A stretch of 64,000 nucleotides of DNA from Actinomadura graeca (GCF_019175365.1 NZ_CP059572.1:5642001-5706000); one strand, 5' to 3'; shown: positions 43,019 through 52,757, numbered from the stretch's first letter. The notes: generated by a model not told the origin, from the sequence alone. Program-made: numbers and translations.

Positions 43019-44287
43019 ATGGGGGCCGTGGTCAAGACCCGTTCACGGTGGACGGGCAGGCTCGGCCATTTCCTGATCTTTGCCAGCGGCGCAGACCGCC
43101 CGATGTTGTCCCAGTGCCCCGAGGTGGAGCGCAACAGGTACCAGGGGCTCGGCGGCGCAGTGGCGACCACCGCCATCACCGCGGCCGTGTCGATGGCGGT
43201 GGCCGTGCGGTTGGCGTTCCACAACACGCCCGCCGGGGTGGTGGCCGGAGTCCTGTGGGGGCTGGCCGTCTTCAACCTCGACCGCTGGCTGGTGGCGAGC
43301 TACCGGTCGGCGCGCGGAGTGCGGCGCAAGCTGATCACGCTCGCGCCGAGGCTGCTGCTGTCCTTGGTGCTCGGTATCACGATCTCCGAGCCCTTGGTGC
43401 TGATGGTGTTCGAATCCGAGGTGACCGCGCAGGTCACCGCCATACAGCGGGAGCGGCAGGAGCGGGCGGAGCAAGAGATCGACCGCAGTCCGCTCGCCCA
43501 GAAGATCCGGTCCTACGAAGCGCGCATCGAGGATCTGCGCATGGGCCGGGCGGCATCCGGGGAACTGCGGGCGCAGCTCGATCGTCGTGCCGAACTCCAG
43601 CGGGAGCTGGACCAGGCCCGGCGGCAGCGCGGCCAGGTCGGCGCGCAGCTTCAGGGTGAGCAGAACGGTTCGTCGGGCACGGGGCGCGTCGGAGACGGCC
43701 CGGAGGCCCGCGCCCTGCGTGAGAGGCTGGCCGGGTTCGACCGGCAGATCGCAGACCTCGAGCGCGACCTCGCCGCGGCCCAGAAGGCCGTCGCGGGCCA
43801 GTCCGGGCAGGCGAATGCCGAGATCGGACGCCTCAGAGCCGACCAGGCGAAGCTGGTCGCCGAGCGCGACACCCGGATCGGCGAGGCGCGCCGGGCCAAC
43901 AGCCGTATCGACGGATTGCTGGTGCGCATCGAGGCGCTCGAGTCGCTGGGACGGCAGCATGCCGCGGTACGCGCCGCCCACTACCTTCTCGCTCTGCTCA
44001 TCCTCCTAGTGGACATTCTGCCGGTCATGGGGAAGGCCCTGATGGGCGCGGGCGGCCGGAGCACGTACGAGAACCTGCTCGCCGCCCGGGAGCTGGAGGC
44101 GAAGGAGCACAGCACGCGGCGCGTGCTGCGCCAGGTGGAGGCGACGACGGAGCTGCGGGCCGACACCCACGAGCGGCGGCGGCACCGGCGCTCCATGACC
44201 CGGATCGCACTCGCGGAGGAGCGTTACCGACGCCAGCGCCGCGTCGACCTCGACATTCCCGAGGCGGAGCATGACCTCGATCGGTGA
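43019..44287 (+). CDS. DUF4407 coiled-coil membrane protein
   Basis: 422 residues. Three membrane segments lie in the first 140 residues (VATTAITAAVSMAVAVRLAF, AGVVAGVLWGLAVFNLDRWL, LLLSLVLGITISEPLVLMVF). A long coiled coil follows (about 145-310, rich in Arg, Glu, Ala, Gln), then a fourth segment (YLLALLILLVDILPVMGKAL) and a charged tail. This is the layout of DUF4407 proteins, whose function is unknown. The stop overlaps the next gene by 17 bases, so the two are made together. It converges with the flotillin/caspase pair. Confidence 0.82.
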   Translation: MGAVVKTRSRWTGRLGHFLIFASGADRPMLSQCPEVERNRYQGLGGAVATTAITAAVSMAVAVRLAFHNTPAGVVAGVLWGLAVFNLDRWLVASYRSARGVRRKLITLAPRLLLSLVLGITISEPLVLMVFESEVTAQVTAIQRERQERAEQEIDRSPLAQKIRSYEARIEDLRMGRAASGELRAQLDRRAELQRELDQARRQRGQVGAQLQGEQNGSSGTGRVGDGPEARALRERLAGFDRQIADLERDLAAAQKAVAGQSGQANAEIGRLRADQAKLVAERDTRIGEARRANSRIDGLLVRIEALESLGRQHAAVRAAHYLLALLILLVDILPVMGKALMGAGGRSTYENLLAARELEAKEHSTRRVLRQVEATTELRADTHERRRHRRSMTRIALAEERYRRQRRVDLDIPEAEHDLDR

Positions 44288-45707
44288 TCTCATCAGGCCG
44301 ATGGACTGGACGCCACGGCTCCTGCGGGTGCGCGTCGGCGAGCGCGTGGTCGTCCTCGGCAAGGGCCGTCCGAAGGTGCTCGGGCCCGGCCGGTACGGGC
44401 CGATGTTCGGTCTGCCGCTGACGGGCGTGTCCGAGTACCTCGTCTTCAGCGCCCGGCCGGTGCGACACCGCGCGGTGCTCCCCGGCGTCCGCCTCGCGGA
44501 CGGGGAGCCGGTGAACCTCGAGGCGGAGACCATCGTCGGCCTGCTGCCCGTGCCGGACGAGGAGCTCCTCGACTGGGCGGCCGACATCGGCGTCGGCGAG
44601 CTGCCCATGGGCGAGGCATTGGCCGTGACGTTCGAGTCGACCCTGCGGCGCTTCTGCGGGACGGTCGGCTACGCGCGGGCGAGACGACTGCATTTCGAGC
44701 TGGACGAGCCGCTGCGCGCTTGGGCCGTCAGCATGGCAGACGGCCCACTGGAGATACGGAGCGTGAGCCGAGCGGTCGTGACGCCCGCGCCTGGCGCGGA
44801 TGCCCGGCACGCGGACCGCAGGTCGCGCGACAAGAAGGCCGTCGCCGCCCGCGCTGACGAGCTGACCGCATCCGCTCTCGCGCTGCTGCCCACCGGCCGG
44901 TCGGATCCGCTCCAACGCCGACGTGTCCTCGGCTGGATCGACCACGCCGACCACGAGCTGGAGTTGCTCGCCGACCTGCTTCGCACCCGTGGTGCGTCCG
45001 AGGGTGCCGTCGGCACGCTGCTGACCAAGGCGTCGATCGCGACGAGCCTGCTCTTGCTCGGCGCACTTCCGGGGGAGGAAGGCCGGCAGGCCCTGCTGTC
45101 CCTGTACTCCTGGGCGTCGCTGCGCGAGTCCTGCCCCGCCCAGTGGCCGGTGCTGCGCGGGTTGCAGCAGCGGGGTGACTTCGATGAGCTCAGGGTGATG
45201 CTCGGCATGATCGCTCCAGACCTGCCCTCCCCGAGACCGCCGGGGCCGGGACGGCCCTGGACGATGCCGGGCCGGCTCGTGCATGACCCGGCACTGCGCC
45301 CCCTCCTACGTTCCCACGGCATCGACGAGCTCGTGGAGGGGGCCTGCGTCGCGCCGACCCGTCGTCCGGGCGGGCGTGCCGTCTACCTCGCGAGCGTCCA
45401 GGCCGGGGAACTGCGCGACCGGCCGCCCGGCTGGGACCGCGTGCTGAACGATGCGTCCCGTACCGACCGGACCGTGGTGCTCGAGCTGTCGCCGGACCGG
45501 GGGGCGAGCCTGCGCGCGTGGTTTCGCGACCTGGTCGGGCCCGAGCCGAGGCGGGTCGAGGGCGTCCTTCACGGCGACGGGACGCTGACGCTGGATTTGC
45601 TGTCGGCGGCCCGGCCGAAGGATGTCCCGGCTTGGGCGCTGCACGTGTTCGCCGAGGTCGTCGCCGGGCTGACCGGGGTCGGTGACGTCGCGTTCCGGCA
45701 GTCATAG
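44271..45707 (+). CDS. Protein with SPFH/band-7-like N-terminus, unknown function
   Basis: 478 residues overlapping the DUF4407 gene. Residues about 15-110 read like the start of a stomatin-type SPFH domain: LLRVRVGERVVVLGKGRPKV, LGPGRYGPMFGLP, then a strand-rich region. No membrane helix precedes it. The middle (about 190-300) is helical, and the last 120 residues (GDGTLTLDLLSAARPKDVPA) form a separate domain I do not recognise. Coupling to DUF4407 and closeness to a flotillin suggest a membrane-associated scaffold. The family is not recognised with certainty. Confidence 0.6.
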   Translation: MTSIGDLIRPMDWTPRLLRVRVGERVVVLGKGRPKVLGPGRYGPMFGLPLTGVSEYLVFSARPVRHRAVLPGVRLADGEPVNLEAETIVGLLPVPDEELLDWAADIGVGELPMGEALAVTFESTLRRFCGTVGYARARRLHFELDEPLRAWAVSMADGPLEIRSVSRAVVTPAPGADARHADRRSRDKKAVAARADELTASALALLPTGRSDPLQRRRVLGWIDHADHELELLADLLRTRGASEGAVGTLLTKASIATSLLLLGALPGEEGRQALLSLYSWASLRESCPAQWPVLRGLQQRGDFDELRVMLGMIAPDLPSPRPPGPGRPWTMPGRLVHDPALRPLLRSHGIDELVEGACVAPTRRPGGRAVYLASVQAGELRDRPPGWDRVLNDASRTDRTVVLELSPDRGASLRAWFRDLVGPEPRRVEGVLHGDGTLTLDLLSAARPKDVPAWALHVFAEVVAGLTGVGDVAFRQS

Positions 45708-45730
45708 CCACGGATGCCGCCCCCGTGGGG

Positions 45731-48700
45731 TCAGCTCTGGCGTGCGAGGGCGATCACTTCCCCGTCGGCGTTCACGAGAAGGTTCCCGCCGGGCAGGACC
45801 AGAAGCCCGGTCACCGGCGACGGGAGGGTGAACCGGTGCTCCTGTCCGCGGCGCGTCAGGTCCCACACCACCACCGTGCCCGACCGGTCCCCGCTCACCA
45901 GCAGCGACGGCTCCCCGCCGTCCGACGGACCCGCCGCAAGCGCCGATATGGGAGCGGCATGCGCGCCGAGCACGCCGTCTCTGTGCGGGGTGCCCGCGCC
46001 CACGAGGCGGACGGTCGTGCCGTCGGCGTCGACGACCGCCTCGAACCGGCCGCCGTCGAGGACCAGTGTGGCGGGGCCTCCGATCGCGACGCGCCCGGCC
46101 GGGCAGGAGGGCAGGACGGCGCCGTCGCGGATGGACACGGCGATGTCGGTGCCGTCGTCCGCGGTGAGGACGATCGCGTCGGCGTCGGTCAGGCGCCAGC
46201 CGGTGATGTGGCCGGCGGCCGCCGTCGCCGTCCGGGGCCTGGTGGCGTCCGCGTTGCCGTGCCGGGCCTCGACCAATCCGCCCAGGTCCCACACCTGGAG
46301 GGGCGTGCCGTCCCCGGCCACGATCACGACGGCGTGACCGCGGACGGTGCCCCAGGCGATCCGGTGGATGCCGTCGAGCCGGGCGAAAGGTCGCGACCGG
46401 GCCAGGGGCCTGCCTGTGGAGAGGTCCCACACGTGTGCGGCACCTACCTCGCCACCGGCGATCACCACCGGGCTGCCGCGCAGCTCCGCGCACGTGAGCG
46501 TCTCCAGCATGCCCTTGTGGCCGCGCAGCTCGAAAGGCGGCGCGGCGGAGTCGTCCAGCCACCAGCCGCGGACGCGGCCGCCGCCTCCGGCCGTGACCGC
46601 GACGGGCCGCCGGTCACGGCTGCCGGCGGTCACCACCGTGGTGGACGTGCCGGTGTCCCGCTGGAACACCACCTGACCGGAGGCGAGGTCGACCGCGCTG
46701 ACCCGGCCCCCTTGCGCGGCGGTCAAGGCGCACGCCCTGCCCTCCAGCCGGACGATCGACAGGCCGATGAGGCGGCCGAGCCGTGTGACCGGCGCCCCGA
46801 CGGTGCGGCCGTCTGCGAGACCGAAGCAGTGCAGCCTGCCGGAGTCGTCCGCGACGACCACGGCCGGTGCGCCGTCGATCCACGCGCACGCCACGGCGGG
46901 CAGGAACGCCTGATCGTCGATCTCCCAGACGTACCGGGGCTCGGGCTCGGGTGGGCACCATGCGCGCGCCCTCCCGTCGGAGCCGGTACTGATCACCAGG
47001 GTTTCGTCCCCCACCTGCGCGCAGGCCAGCGCGTGCACCGATCCCTCGTGTGCCCGGACGGGACGCCTGCGGCGGCCCGGCCCGTCCGTCCACGGGATGG
47101 CGTCGCGCCGCAGAAGGTCCCACAGCAGGAGCCTGCCGTTGTCGTGGCCGGTCACGGCGACGGGAACGCCGTCCAAGGACACGTAGGCCAGCGCCGTGGT
47201 AGCCGTCTGCCAGCGTTTGATCCGAGGCAGCGCGAAGTCACCGGGAGGCGGTGTCCTTCCGCCGGTGCTGTCCGGGTCACGGGCGCGGCCCGCCGTCCAG
47301 ATCGGGACCCAGGGCAGGGGCGGCTCCGCGGGCGGGCAGGCGGCCCGGCGTGCGAGAACGGGTCGGCCGGCCCGGGCGGCGGCGAGCACGAACGCGGCGC
47401 GCCGCCTCCCGGCCGCCGCGGCGTCGGGTGCCGGCAGCCCGACGATCGTCGCGCGCAGGACGGTGTCCCCGGCTTCGTCCAGAACGGTGGCGAGCCGCTC
47501 AGGTGTGAGGCGGAGCAGGAACTCGGGATCGTCGAGCAGTGTCCGCTCCTCGCCCGCCTCGCAGGCGTGTTCCCAACCGTGTTCCAGCAGGTACGGCTCG
47601 GCCGCGTCCCAGTCCCGCGCGTCCTCCGGTCCGAGGACCGCGAACAGGGCGGACGGGTCGACCGGTCCGGTCTCGCGGAGCAGCTCCTGAGACAACCCAT
47701 GGTGGAACAACGAGTACAGCGCGGTGCCGTCGAGCTCGGTCGCCTGGCGCAGATAGTGGTGCCCCGAGACGAGCACGGCACGCAGGTCCGCCTCCACACG
47801 GGCGCGGTCGGCCTCGTCCTCCTCCTCGGGGACGGTGCCCGTGCGCACCAGGCGGAACAGCACGTCGGCGGGGATTCCCCGGCCCTTCGCCCGGGAGAGA
47901 AGACCAAGGAGGCGGCGCAGCCAGTGACGGGCGGGCCCGGTGGCGAGGTCGAGGTCCAGCATCGCGGCAGGGGTGCGTGGGATCCGCTCCCCGAGACGCT
48001 CGGCGTCCGCCGGGTCGGTCAGCGGTTCGCGGCGCTGCGCCGCCAGGAAGTGCTGCACGTAGAGCGTCGCGACGAGGAACGCCCCCCACTGCCGCGGCGC
48101 TCCCGGCCGGGTGAGCGCCTTGGCGACCGCGCCCGCGAAGGCCCCCTGTACCGTCGAGGACTCGCGGCATGCCCCATCATGTTCGATCACGTTGTACACA
48201 TAGATCGACAGATCGCTTCGCAGGACGTCCCTGTCGATCCGGTCCAGGTCCACGGTGAGCTCGGAGCGCCGCGGCGAGCGCAGCAGCGGGTCGAACTCAC
48301 GGTAGGGGCGGACGCCTACCAGCAGCCGCGCAGGCGTCGCGCCGTCGCCGCGAAGCCGCGTCCCGTCCACGAGAGGCAGCAGCAGCCGTCGCATGACCTC
48401 CGGGCCGTCCAGCGCCTCGTCCAGGGCGTCCACCGCGATCACAGGGCGGGTGCGCAGCGATCGCACCGCACCCAGGAACGCGTCGGCGGCGCCGCGGTCG
48501 GGGACGCCGAGCTGCTCGGCGAGCGCCGCCGTCACCTGCTCAAGGCTCCGCCCCGCGGCATGCACGGCTACGAAGCGGTCCTTCGGCATCACCGGTGGCA
48601 GATGCTGGACCCGCCCCAGCAGTGCACCAGTGTGCCGGGCGAGGACCGGGTGGGCGGCGCAGACCAGCACGCCGATCAGTGATGACTTGCCGGAGCCCGG

Positions 48701-49666
48701 ACCCCCCGTCACCGTCGCGAGTTCGCCGCCGTTCGTGGCCTCGAGCCAGTGGCCCAAGCTCTGCAGCTCCCGCTCACGTCCCGTAAAGTGGCTGATGATC
48801 TGCCCGTACCGGCCGTCCGCGCCGCCCGGGCCGGCGGCGGCCTCGACGAAGGGGACGCCGTAGCCGGGAACTCGCCTCCCGGGCGGCTGGGACGGATCGC
48901 GGGGCGGGGCCGGGTGTGCGGGCGGCGTCCCCCGGCCGGCGGGTGATCCCGCCGGGCGGTGGCGGAAGAACGGCGGGCATGCCTCGTCGTCGCTCGGGTC
49001 GACCAGCGTCGCCGCCACCTGCTGCGGGTAGTGGTCCGCCCGCCGGGCCAGCGCGTTGACCTCCTGCCGTATGAGGCGGGACACGACGGGGAAGGGGACG
49101 TGGGCGACACCGTCCGCCAGGTCGAGGCGGCCCTCGGAGATCCGGTGCAGCACCGCGGCGACGGCGAGGCTGAACCGGCCGTCGTACGCGAGTTCGTCTC
49201 GCTGGCAGGCCGCCACGACCCAGGCGCGGCGTTTCGCCGTGTCGAGGTCGGTCTGCCAAGCGAGCCGGGAGACGCTCCCGGCGTGGCACAGGTCGAGAAG
49301 GAACAGGACGGGGGAGCGGTCGGGCAGGTTCTCGACGAGCCGGATCCACCCCTCCACGTCGGCGGAGGGCCCGCCGTCGGAACCCAGTGCCAGGACGTTG
49401 CCGTGCGGCGCCTCGCCGTGCGTGATCACATGGACGACCAGGACGCGCTCCGGGCTGTCCTCCAGCTCTGCCCTGACCAGCGCGTCCAGTGCGGCGGACG
49501 TGATCTGCAGGACGACGCGGAGTCGGGAGTCGTAGCCGAGCCGGCCGAGGGCGGCGTCGATGTCGCGGGCGCGCTCGGCAGCGAACGGCAGCTCGTCCAG
49601 TCCCTCCGCGATGAACCGCTCGACCGCGACGACGAGCGCGCGGGGGCGGGGGGTGACCGGCGTCAT
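45731..49666 (-). CDS. Caspase-like protease fused to STAND NTPase and WD40 repeats
   Basis: 1311 residues. Residues about 8-235 are a caspase-like peptidase: catalytic His83 in VVHVITHGEAPHG and Cys127 in LFLLDLCHAGS. A proline-rich linker leads to a STAND NTPase (about 295-600): FTGRERELQSL, P-loop TGGPGSGKSSL (Lys327), Walker B VIAVDALDEA. From about 840 to the end there are WD40-type repeats (for example GHDNGRLLLWDLLRR, GGEVGAAHVWDLSTGRPL, GDRSGTVVVWDLTRRG). The expected scheme is sensing by the propeller, NTP-driven assembly, then proteolysis. Its ATG overlaps the stop of the upstream flotillin gene (ATGA). Confidence 0.9.
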   Translation of the reverse strand: MTPVTPRPRALVVAVERFIAEGLDELPFAAERARDIDAALGRLGYDSRLRVVLQITSAALDALVRAELEDSPERVLVVHVITHGEAPHGNVLALGSDGGPSADVEGWIRLVENLPDRSPVLFLLDLCHAGSVSRLAWQTDLDTAKRRAWVVAACQRDELAYDGRFSLAVAAVLHRISEGRLDLADGVAHVPFPVVSRLIRQEVNALARRADHYPQQVAATLVDPSDDEACPPFFRHRPAGSPAGRGTPPAHPAPPRDPSQPPGRRVPGYGVPFVEAAAGPGGADGRYGQIISHFTGRERELQSLGHWLEATNGGELATVTGGPGSGKSSLIGVLVCAAHPVLARHTGALLGRVQHLPPVMPKDRFVAVHAAGRSLEQVTAALAEQLGVPDRGAADAFLGAVRSLRTRPVIAVDALDEALDGPEVMRRLLLPLVDGTRLRGDGATPARLLVGVRPYREFDPLLRSPRRSELTVDLDRIDRDVLRSDLSIYVYNVIEHDGACRESSTVQGAFAGAVAKALTRPGAPRQWGAFLVATLYVQHFLAAQRREPLTDPADAERLGERIPRTPAAMLDLDLATGPARHWLRRLLGLLSRAKGRGIPADVLFRLVRTGTVPEEEDEADRARVEADLRAVLVSGHHYLRQATELDGTALYSLFHHGLSQELLRETGPVDPSALFAVLGPEDARDWDAAEPYLLEHGWEHACEAGEERTLLDDPEFLLRLTPERLATVLDEAGDTVLRATIVGLPAPDAAAAGRRRAAFVLAAARAGRPVLARRAACPPAEPPLPWVPIWTAGRARDPDSTGGRTPPPGDFALPRIKRWQTATTALAYVSLDGVPVAVTGHDNGRLLLWDLLRRDAIPWTDGPGRRRRPVRAHEGSVHALACAQVGDETLVISTGSDGRARAWCPPEPEPRYVWEIDDQAFLPAVACAWIDGAPAVVVADDSGRLHCFGLADGRTVGAPVTRLGRLIGLSIVRLEGRACALTAAQGGRVSAVDLASGQVVFQRDTGTSTTVVTAGSRDRRPVAVTAGGGGRVRGWWLDDSAAPPFELRGHKGMLETLTCAELRGSPVVIAGGEVGAAHVWDLSTGRPLARSRPFARLDGIHRIAWGTVRGHAVVIVAGDGTPLQVWDLGGLVEARHGNADATRPRTATAAAGHITGWRLTDADAIVLTADDGTDIAVSIRDGAVLPSCPAGRVAIGGPATLVLDGGRFEAVVDADGTTVRLVGAGTPHRDGVLGAHAAPISALAAGPSDGGEPSLLVSGDRSGTVVVWDLTRRGQEHRFTLPSPVTGLLVLPGGNLLVNADGEVIALARQS

Positions 49667-51045
49667 GACCCGTCAGCGGGCGCGGACTCCCTCCCCACCT
49701 CCAAGATCGCCTCGGCGACATGGGCCGAGCTCTCGCCCTCGAGGTCCTGAAGATTGCCCTCCTTCAGACCCTTGAGGAACTCCCCGACCATGTCGAGGGC
49801 GGGCCCTCCCATCGCTGTGAGCTGGGAGAGCAACCCGCCGGAACCGTCCCCGTTGACGGAGACGTTCCTGAGGTTGGAGAGGTCGGGACGGGACTTGGCG
49901 ACCTCCCCGAGCTGTTCAGCGACCGCGAGCATGACCAGCCCTTTGATCTCATCACCGGTCAAACCCTTGATCCGGGACGCCGTCTCCAGGCCCTTCGCCC
50001 GCGCGGCCGAGAGCAGCTTCACCTCCTCGACCACGGCCAGGTCCATCTGGCGCCCGTGTTCGGTGGCGTTGAGCGCCAGGCGCTCGGCGCTGGCGCGCTC
50101 GGTCCGGAAGTCGCTCTCCAGCTTCTCGATCTCCAATTCGACCCGGCGGGCCTCGCGCGTCCTCTCCGCCTTGACCCGCCGGTGCTCCTGCTCCTCGAGG
50201 TCCTTCTCGGCGGCCAGCTTGGCCTTGTGCCGCTCGCGCTCGGCCGTGATCTCCGCGACCTCGTGCTCGATGGAGTTCGTCCGGAGCAGCAGCTCATGCT
50301 GGCGTTCGGCGGCCTCGGCCTCCAGCCGTCTCTTCTCGACTTTCGCCTCCTCCTCCAGGCGCTTCCTGTCGATGTCCGCCTGCGTCTCCAGCTCCGTGGC
50401 CTTGAGCCTCCCGGCCTGTTCGGCCTCGATGACCTCGTTCCTTCTGCTGATCTGCGCGACACTGCGCCGGGCCTTGCCGATCTCGTCCAGGTCGTCGAGG
50501 CTCGTGAAGCCGACGTCCTGCACCACGAGCCCGTAGTCGGTGAACGCCTCGGTGATCGCATCCCGCACGCGGGCGACGACGCTTTGGCGGCGCGTGTTCA
50601 GGTCGTCGTGCTCGGTCTCGCTGACCACCTCGGTCAGCTTGCTGTGCGCGAGGTTGCGGATCGTCTCCGTCCTGCTCTCCGGCTGCATCGGGAGCCGCAC
50701 GGCGGCACGCCTGATGTGCTCCTTCTTGTCCTCGATCCGGTACGACAACGCCATGATGATGTTGACCCGCAGCTGCTGCTTCGTCTCACAGTTCTTGGCC
50801 TCGATCGGGATGTCCTCCACGGCGAGAGGGATCTCCCGGCGGCCGCGGTGCGGCGGCGGGACGAATTGCGCCCGTCCCAGGACGACGCGTAACCGCGCAC
50901 CGTCCGTCGTCTTGAATCCCCACAGGCCACCCCCTGAGAACACCACGGCCGTACTCGTGTTGGGCGGCGTCACCCGGAACCGCGTGTAGACCACATACCC
51001 GAAGATCGGCACGGCGACTGCCGCGATAGTGACAACCCAAAGCAT
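49663..51045 (-). CDS. Flotillin-like SPFH-domain membrane protein
   Basis: 460 residues from MLWVVTIAAVAVPIFGYVVY, a single N-terminal membrane helix. The SPFH (band-7) domain occupies about 25-210 (VEDIPIEAKNCETKQQLRVN, FTDYGLVVQDVGFTSLDDLD). A long charged coiled coil follows (about 210-400, EEEAKVEKRRLEAEAAERQH-type), as in flotillins. Such proteins form membrane rings or rafts. It is the first gene of a two-gene operon, coupled by a four-base overlap to the caspase-STAND-WD40 gene, so it probably places that protein at the membrane. Confidence 0.87.
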   Translation of the reverse strand: MLWVVTIAAVAVPIFGYVVYTRFRVTPPNTSTAVVFSGGGLWGFKTTDGARLRVVLGRAQFVPPPHRGRREIPLAVEDIPIEAKNCETKQQLRVNIIMALSYRIEDKKEHIRRAAVRLPMQPESRTETIRNLAHSKLTEVVSETEHDDLNTRRQSVVARVRDAITEAFTDYGLVVQDVGFTSLDDLDEIGKARRSVAQISRRNEVIEAEQAGRLKATELETQADIDRKRLEEEAKVEKRRLEAEAAERQHELLLRTNSIEHEVAEITAERERHKAKLAAEKDLEEQEHRRVKAERTREARRVELEIEKLESDFRTERASAERLALNATEHGRQMDLAVVEEVKLLSAARAKGLETASRIKGLTGDEIKGLVMLAVAEQLGEVAKSRPDLSNLRNVSVNGDGSGGLLSQLTAMGGPALDMVGEFLKGLKEGNLQDLEGESSAHVAEAILEVGRESAPADGS

Positions 51046-51521
51046 CGGCGGACCCCCAAGGATTGCGCGATTCGCTCGGTTCAGCGACACCCTGACGAAA
51101 GTATAAGGAACAATCCACCCGTTTTCATGCTCACGAATATTAGTGGGCTTGTTGTAGTCTAATCTGTCTGGTGTGAAGGGTGGGAACGGCCTTGGCGACG
51201 CCGGTAATGCCCTTGAGTGCCTTCGGTCCTTACGGAGATCTCCGCTGGACAACGTGGATCGAACTACCGCGGTATGCATGGCAGGAGGGCGTTGACTGGG
51301 AGTATCCGCCCAATTATCCCCACGTAGGAACTTTGCTCTTTCATAAGCAGGTTTCTAGTGGGTAGTCCGACTCTAGGTGCTTTGAGAAGGCGATCGGCTT
51401 GCTGGAATGCAACGCGATCTTCGACTAACTGGAGATCGTCCGCGATTGTCGGCTCCGCCACGGTGCGCTTGGGGTGTTCAGCCGGGTCGGGTGCGACACC
51501 TCAGCCGTAGGTTCTTGCAGA
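51046..51521. other. Intergenic region upstream of the flotillin operon
   Basis: About 475 bases, AT-richer than its flanks. A plus-strand open frame at 51180-51365 would give 61 residues of protein-like composition (DLRWTTWIELPRYAWQEGVD, then YPPNYPHVGTLLF), but no family or strong ribosome-binding site is seen. The promoter of the leftward flotillin gene should lie near 51070-51180, where TATACT occurs on the minus strand close to 51100. Confidence 0.35.
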
Positions 51522-52757
51522 TCAGCTCCATGCGGGCGGCGACGTGATTGGTGCGTGAAGCCAGGTCTCGTCGTGCATGGGCAGGTCGAGGGTCCGGATC
51601 CGGGCGAGGCGCCGGTCACCGTTCCCGCCTGGGAGCACGACGACGTCGGTGACGCTGCTGGAGAGGTTGACCGCGGCGCTGCCACCGAGTGCGATGACAC
51701 GAGCGCGAGCCGCCGCGGCACGGGGATGCGAGCCGCCTAGCACGAGCACGCGCCGCCCGAGCAAGGCCATTCCGGGCGGTTCGTCAGGTCGGGCTACATC
51801 GGGAGAACTCCCGGCTTGAGGCGTGATGGTGGAAATGCCGTGCGGCGGAGATAACGGTGTCGACTGCTGCGGGATACCGGGCTGTACGTGCTGCAAAAGA
51901 CGCAGGAACATGGGCTCATCGATGAGAGGAACGCCTTCGGCGGCTGCGCGCCGCGCCTTGGTGCTGGAGGAGTTCGGGCTGTTCGTCACCAGCGCGCTGG
52001 TGTGGCGGCTGACGGTGGACATCATGTTCAGTCCGGCTGCGGCGGCCTTGGCCGTGAGTTCGGCGCGTGCTGTCCGGGTGTCGCCCGTGATGGCGATCTT
52101 CATTCCCTGGACGAGTGGACTGCCGACGGCGAGTCGTCCTGGGTTGCGATAGGCGCATGCGACCTTGGCGGTACGGGCCGGATACCGTGTGCGAGTGGTT
52201 TGGCGGGGCGGGCAAGGTACCAGCGGCAGGGGTAATCCAAGCCGCGCCGCTGCCGTCAGAGAGCCGTGGAGCACTCCGGCGAGGACACGCGTGTCGTCCG
52301 CTGCGTCGTGTGCCCTGCGCTGCACAACGCCATAATGGGCGGCCAGTGTCCCCAGCCGCATGTTCGGTGTGGGGGGCGACAAACGGCGGTTCAGAGCCAG
52401 GGTGCATAGCCGTTGATCGACGGGTAGTCGAAGTCGGGCGCGGGCGAATTCGTGGACCAGAAAGTCGTAGTCGAAGCGCGCGTTATGGGCGACCATCACA
52501 CGCCCCTGCAGCAGGGCCGCGACTTCTGGGGCGATCTGCTCGAACCTGGGGGCGCCCGCCAATCGTTCCATGGTGAGTCCGTGGATGTGGACGGGCCCGG
52601 GATCGCAGCCAGGGTTGAGCAGAGACGAGAACTGACCGGTCACCTGTCCGTTCGCGTCGATCGTCAGCAATGCGATGGACAGCACGCGATGCTCCGAAGG
52701 TCGAAACCCGGAGGTTTCGACGTCGACCAGTGCCCAGTCCGAAGGATGGTTCTGCAT
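51522..52757 (-). CDS. DnaQ-like 3'-5' exonuclease with two BRCT domains
   Basis: 411 residues from MQNHPSDWALVDVETSGF; a TTG at 52781 would add eight. The DEDDh exonuclease is complete: DVETSG, IHGLTMERLAG, VMVAHNARFDYDFLVHEF and RRAHDAADDTRVLAGVL. A BRCT domain follows at about 220-290 (GMKIAITGDTRTARAELTAK, AEGVPLIDEPMFLRLL). A second BRCT lies at the C-terminus (RRVLVLGGSHPRAAAARARV, LPMHDETWLHAP). The protein is likely to process DNA ends in repair or proofreading. Confidence 0.87.
   Translation of the reverse strand: MQNHPSDWALVDVETSGFRPSEHRVLSIALLTIDANGQVTGQFSSLLNPGCDPGPVHIHGLTMERLAGAPRFEQIAPEVAALLQGRVMVAHNARFDYDFLVHEFARARLRLPVDQRLCTLALNRRLSPPTPNMRLGTLAAHYGVVQRRAHDAADDTRVLAGVLHGSLTAAARLGLPLPLVPCPPRQTTRTRYPARTAKVACAYRNPGRLAVGSPLVQGMKIAITGDTRTARAELTAKAAAAGLNMMSTVSRHTSALVTNSPNSSSTKARRAAAEGVPLIDEPMFLRLLQHVQPGIPQQSTPLSPPHGISTITPQAGSSPDVARPDEPPGMALLGRRVLVLGGSHPRAAAARARVIALGGSAAVNLSSSVTDVVVLPGGNGDRRLARIRTLDLPMHDETWLHAPITSPPAWS

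Noticed and set aside
45725-48682. A 985-codon open frame on the plus strand
   Set aside because: It is antisense to the caspase-STAND-WD40 gene, its composition is Arg/Pro/Gly-rich without motifs, and the minus-strand frame has clear domains.
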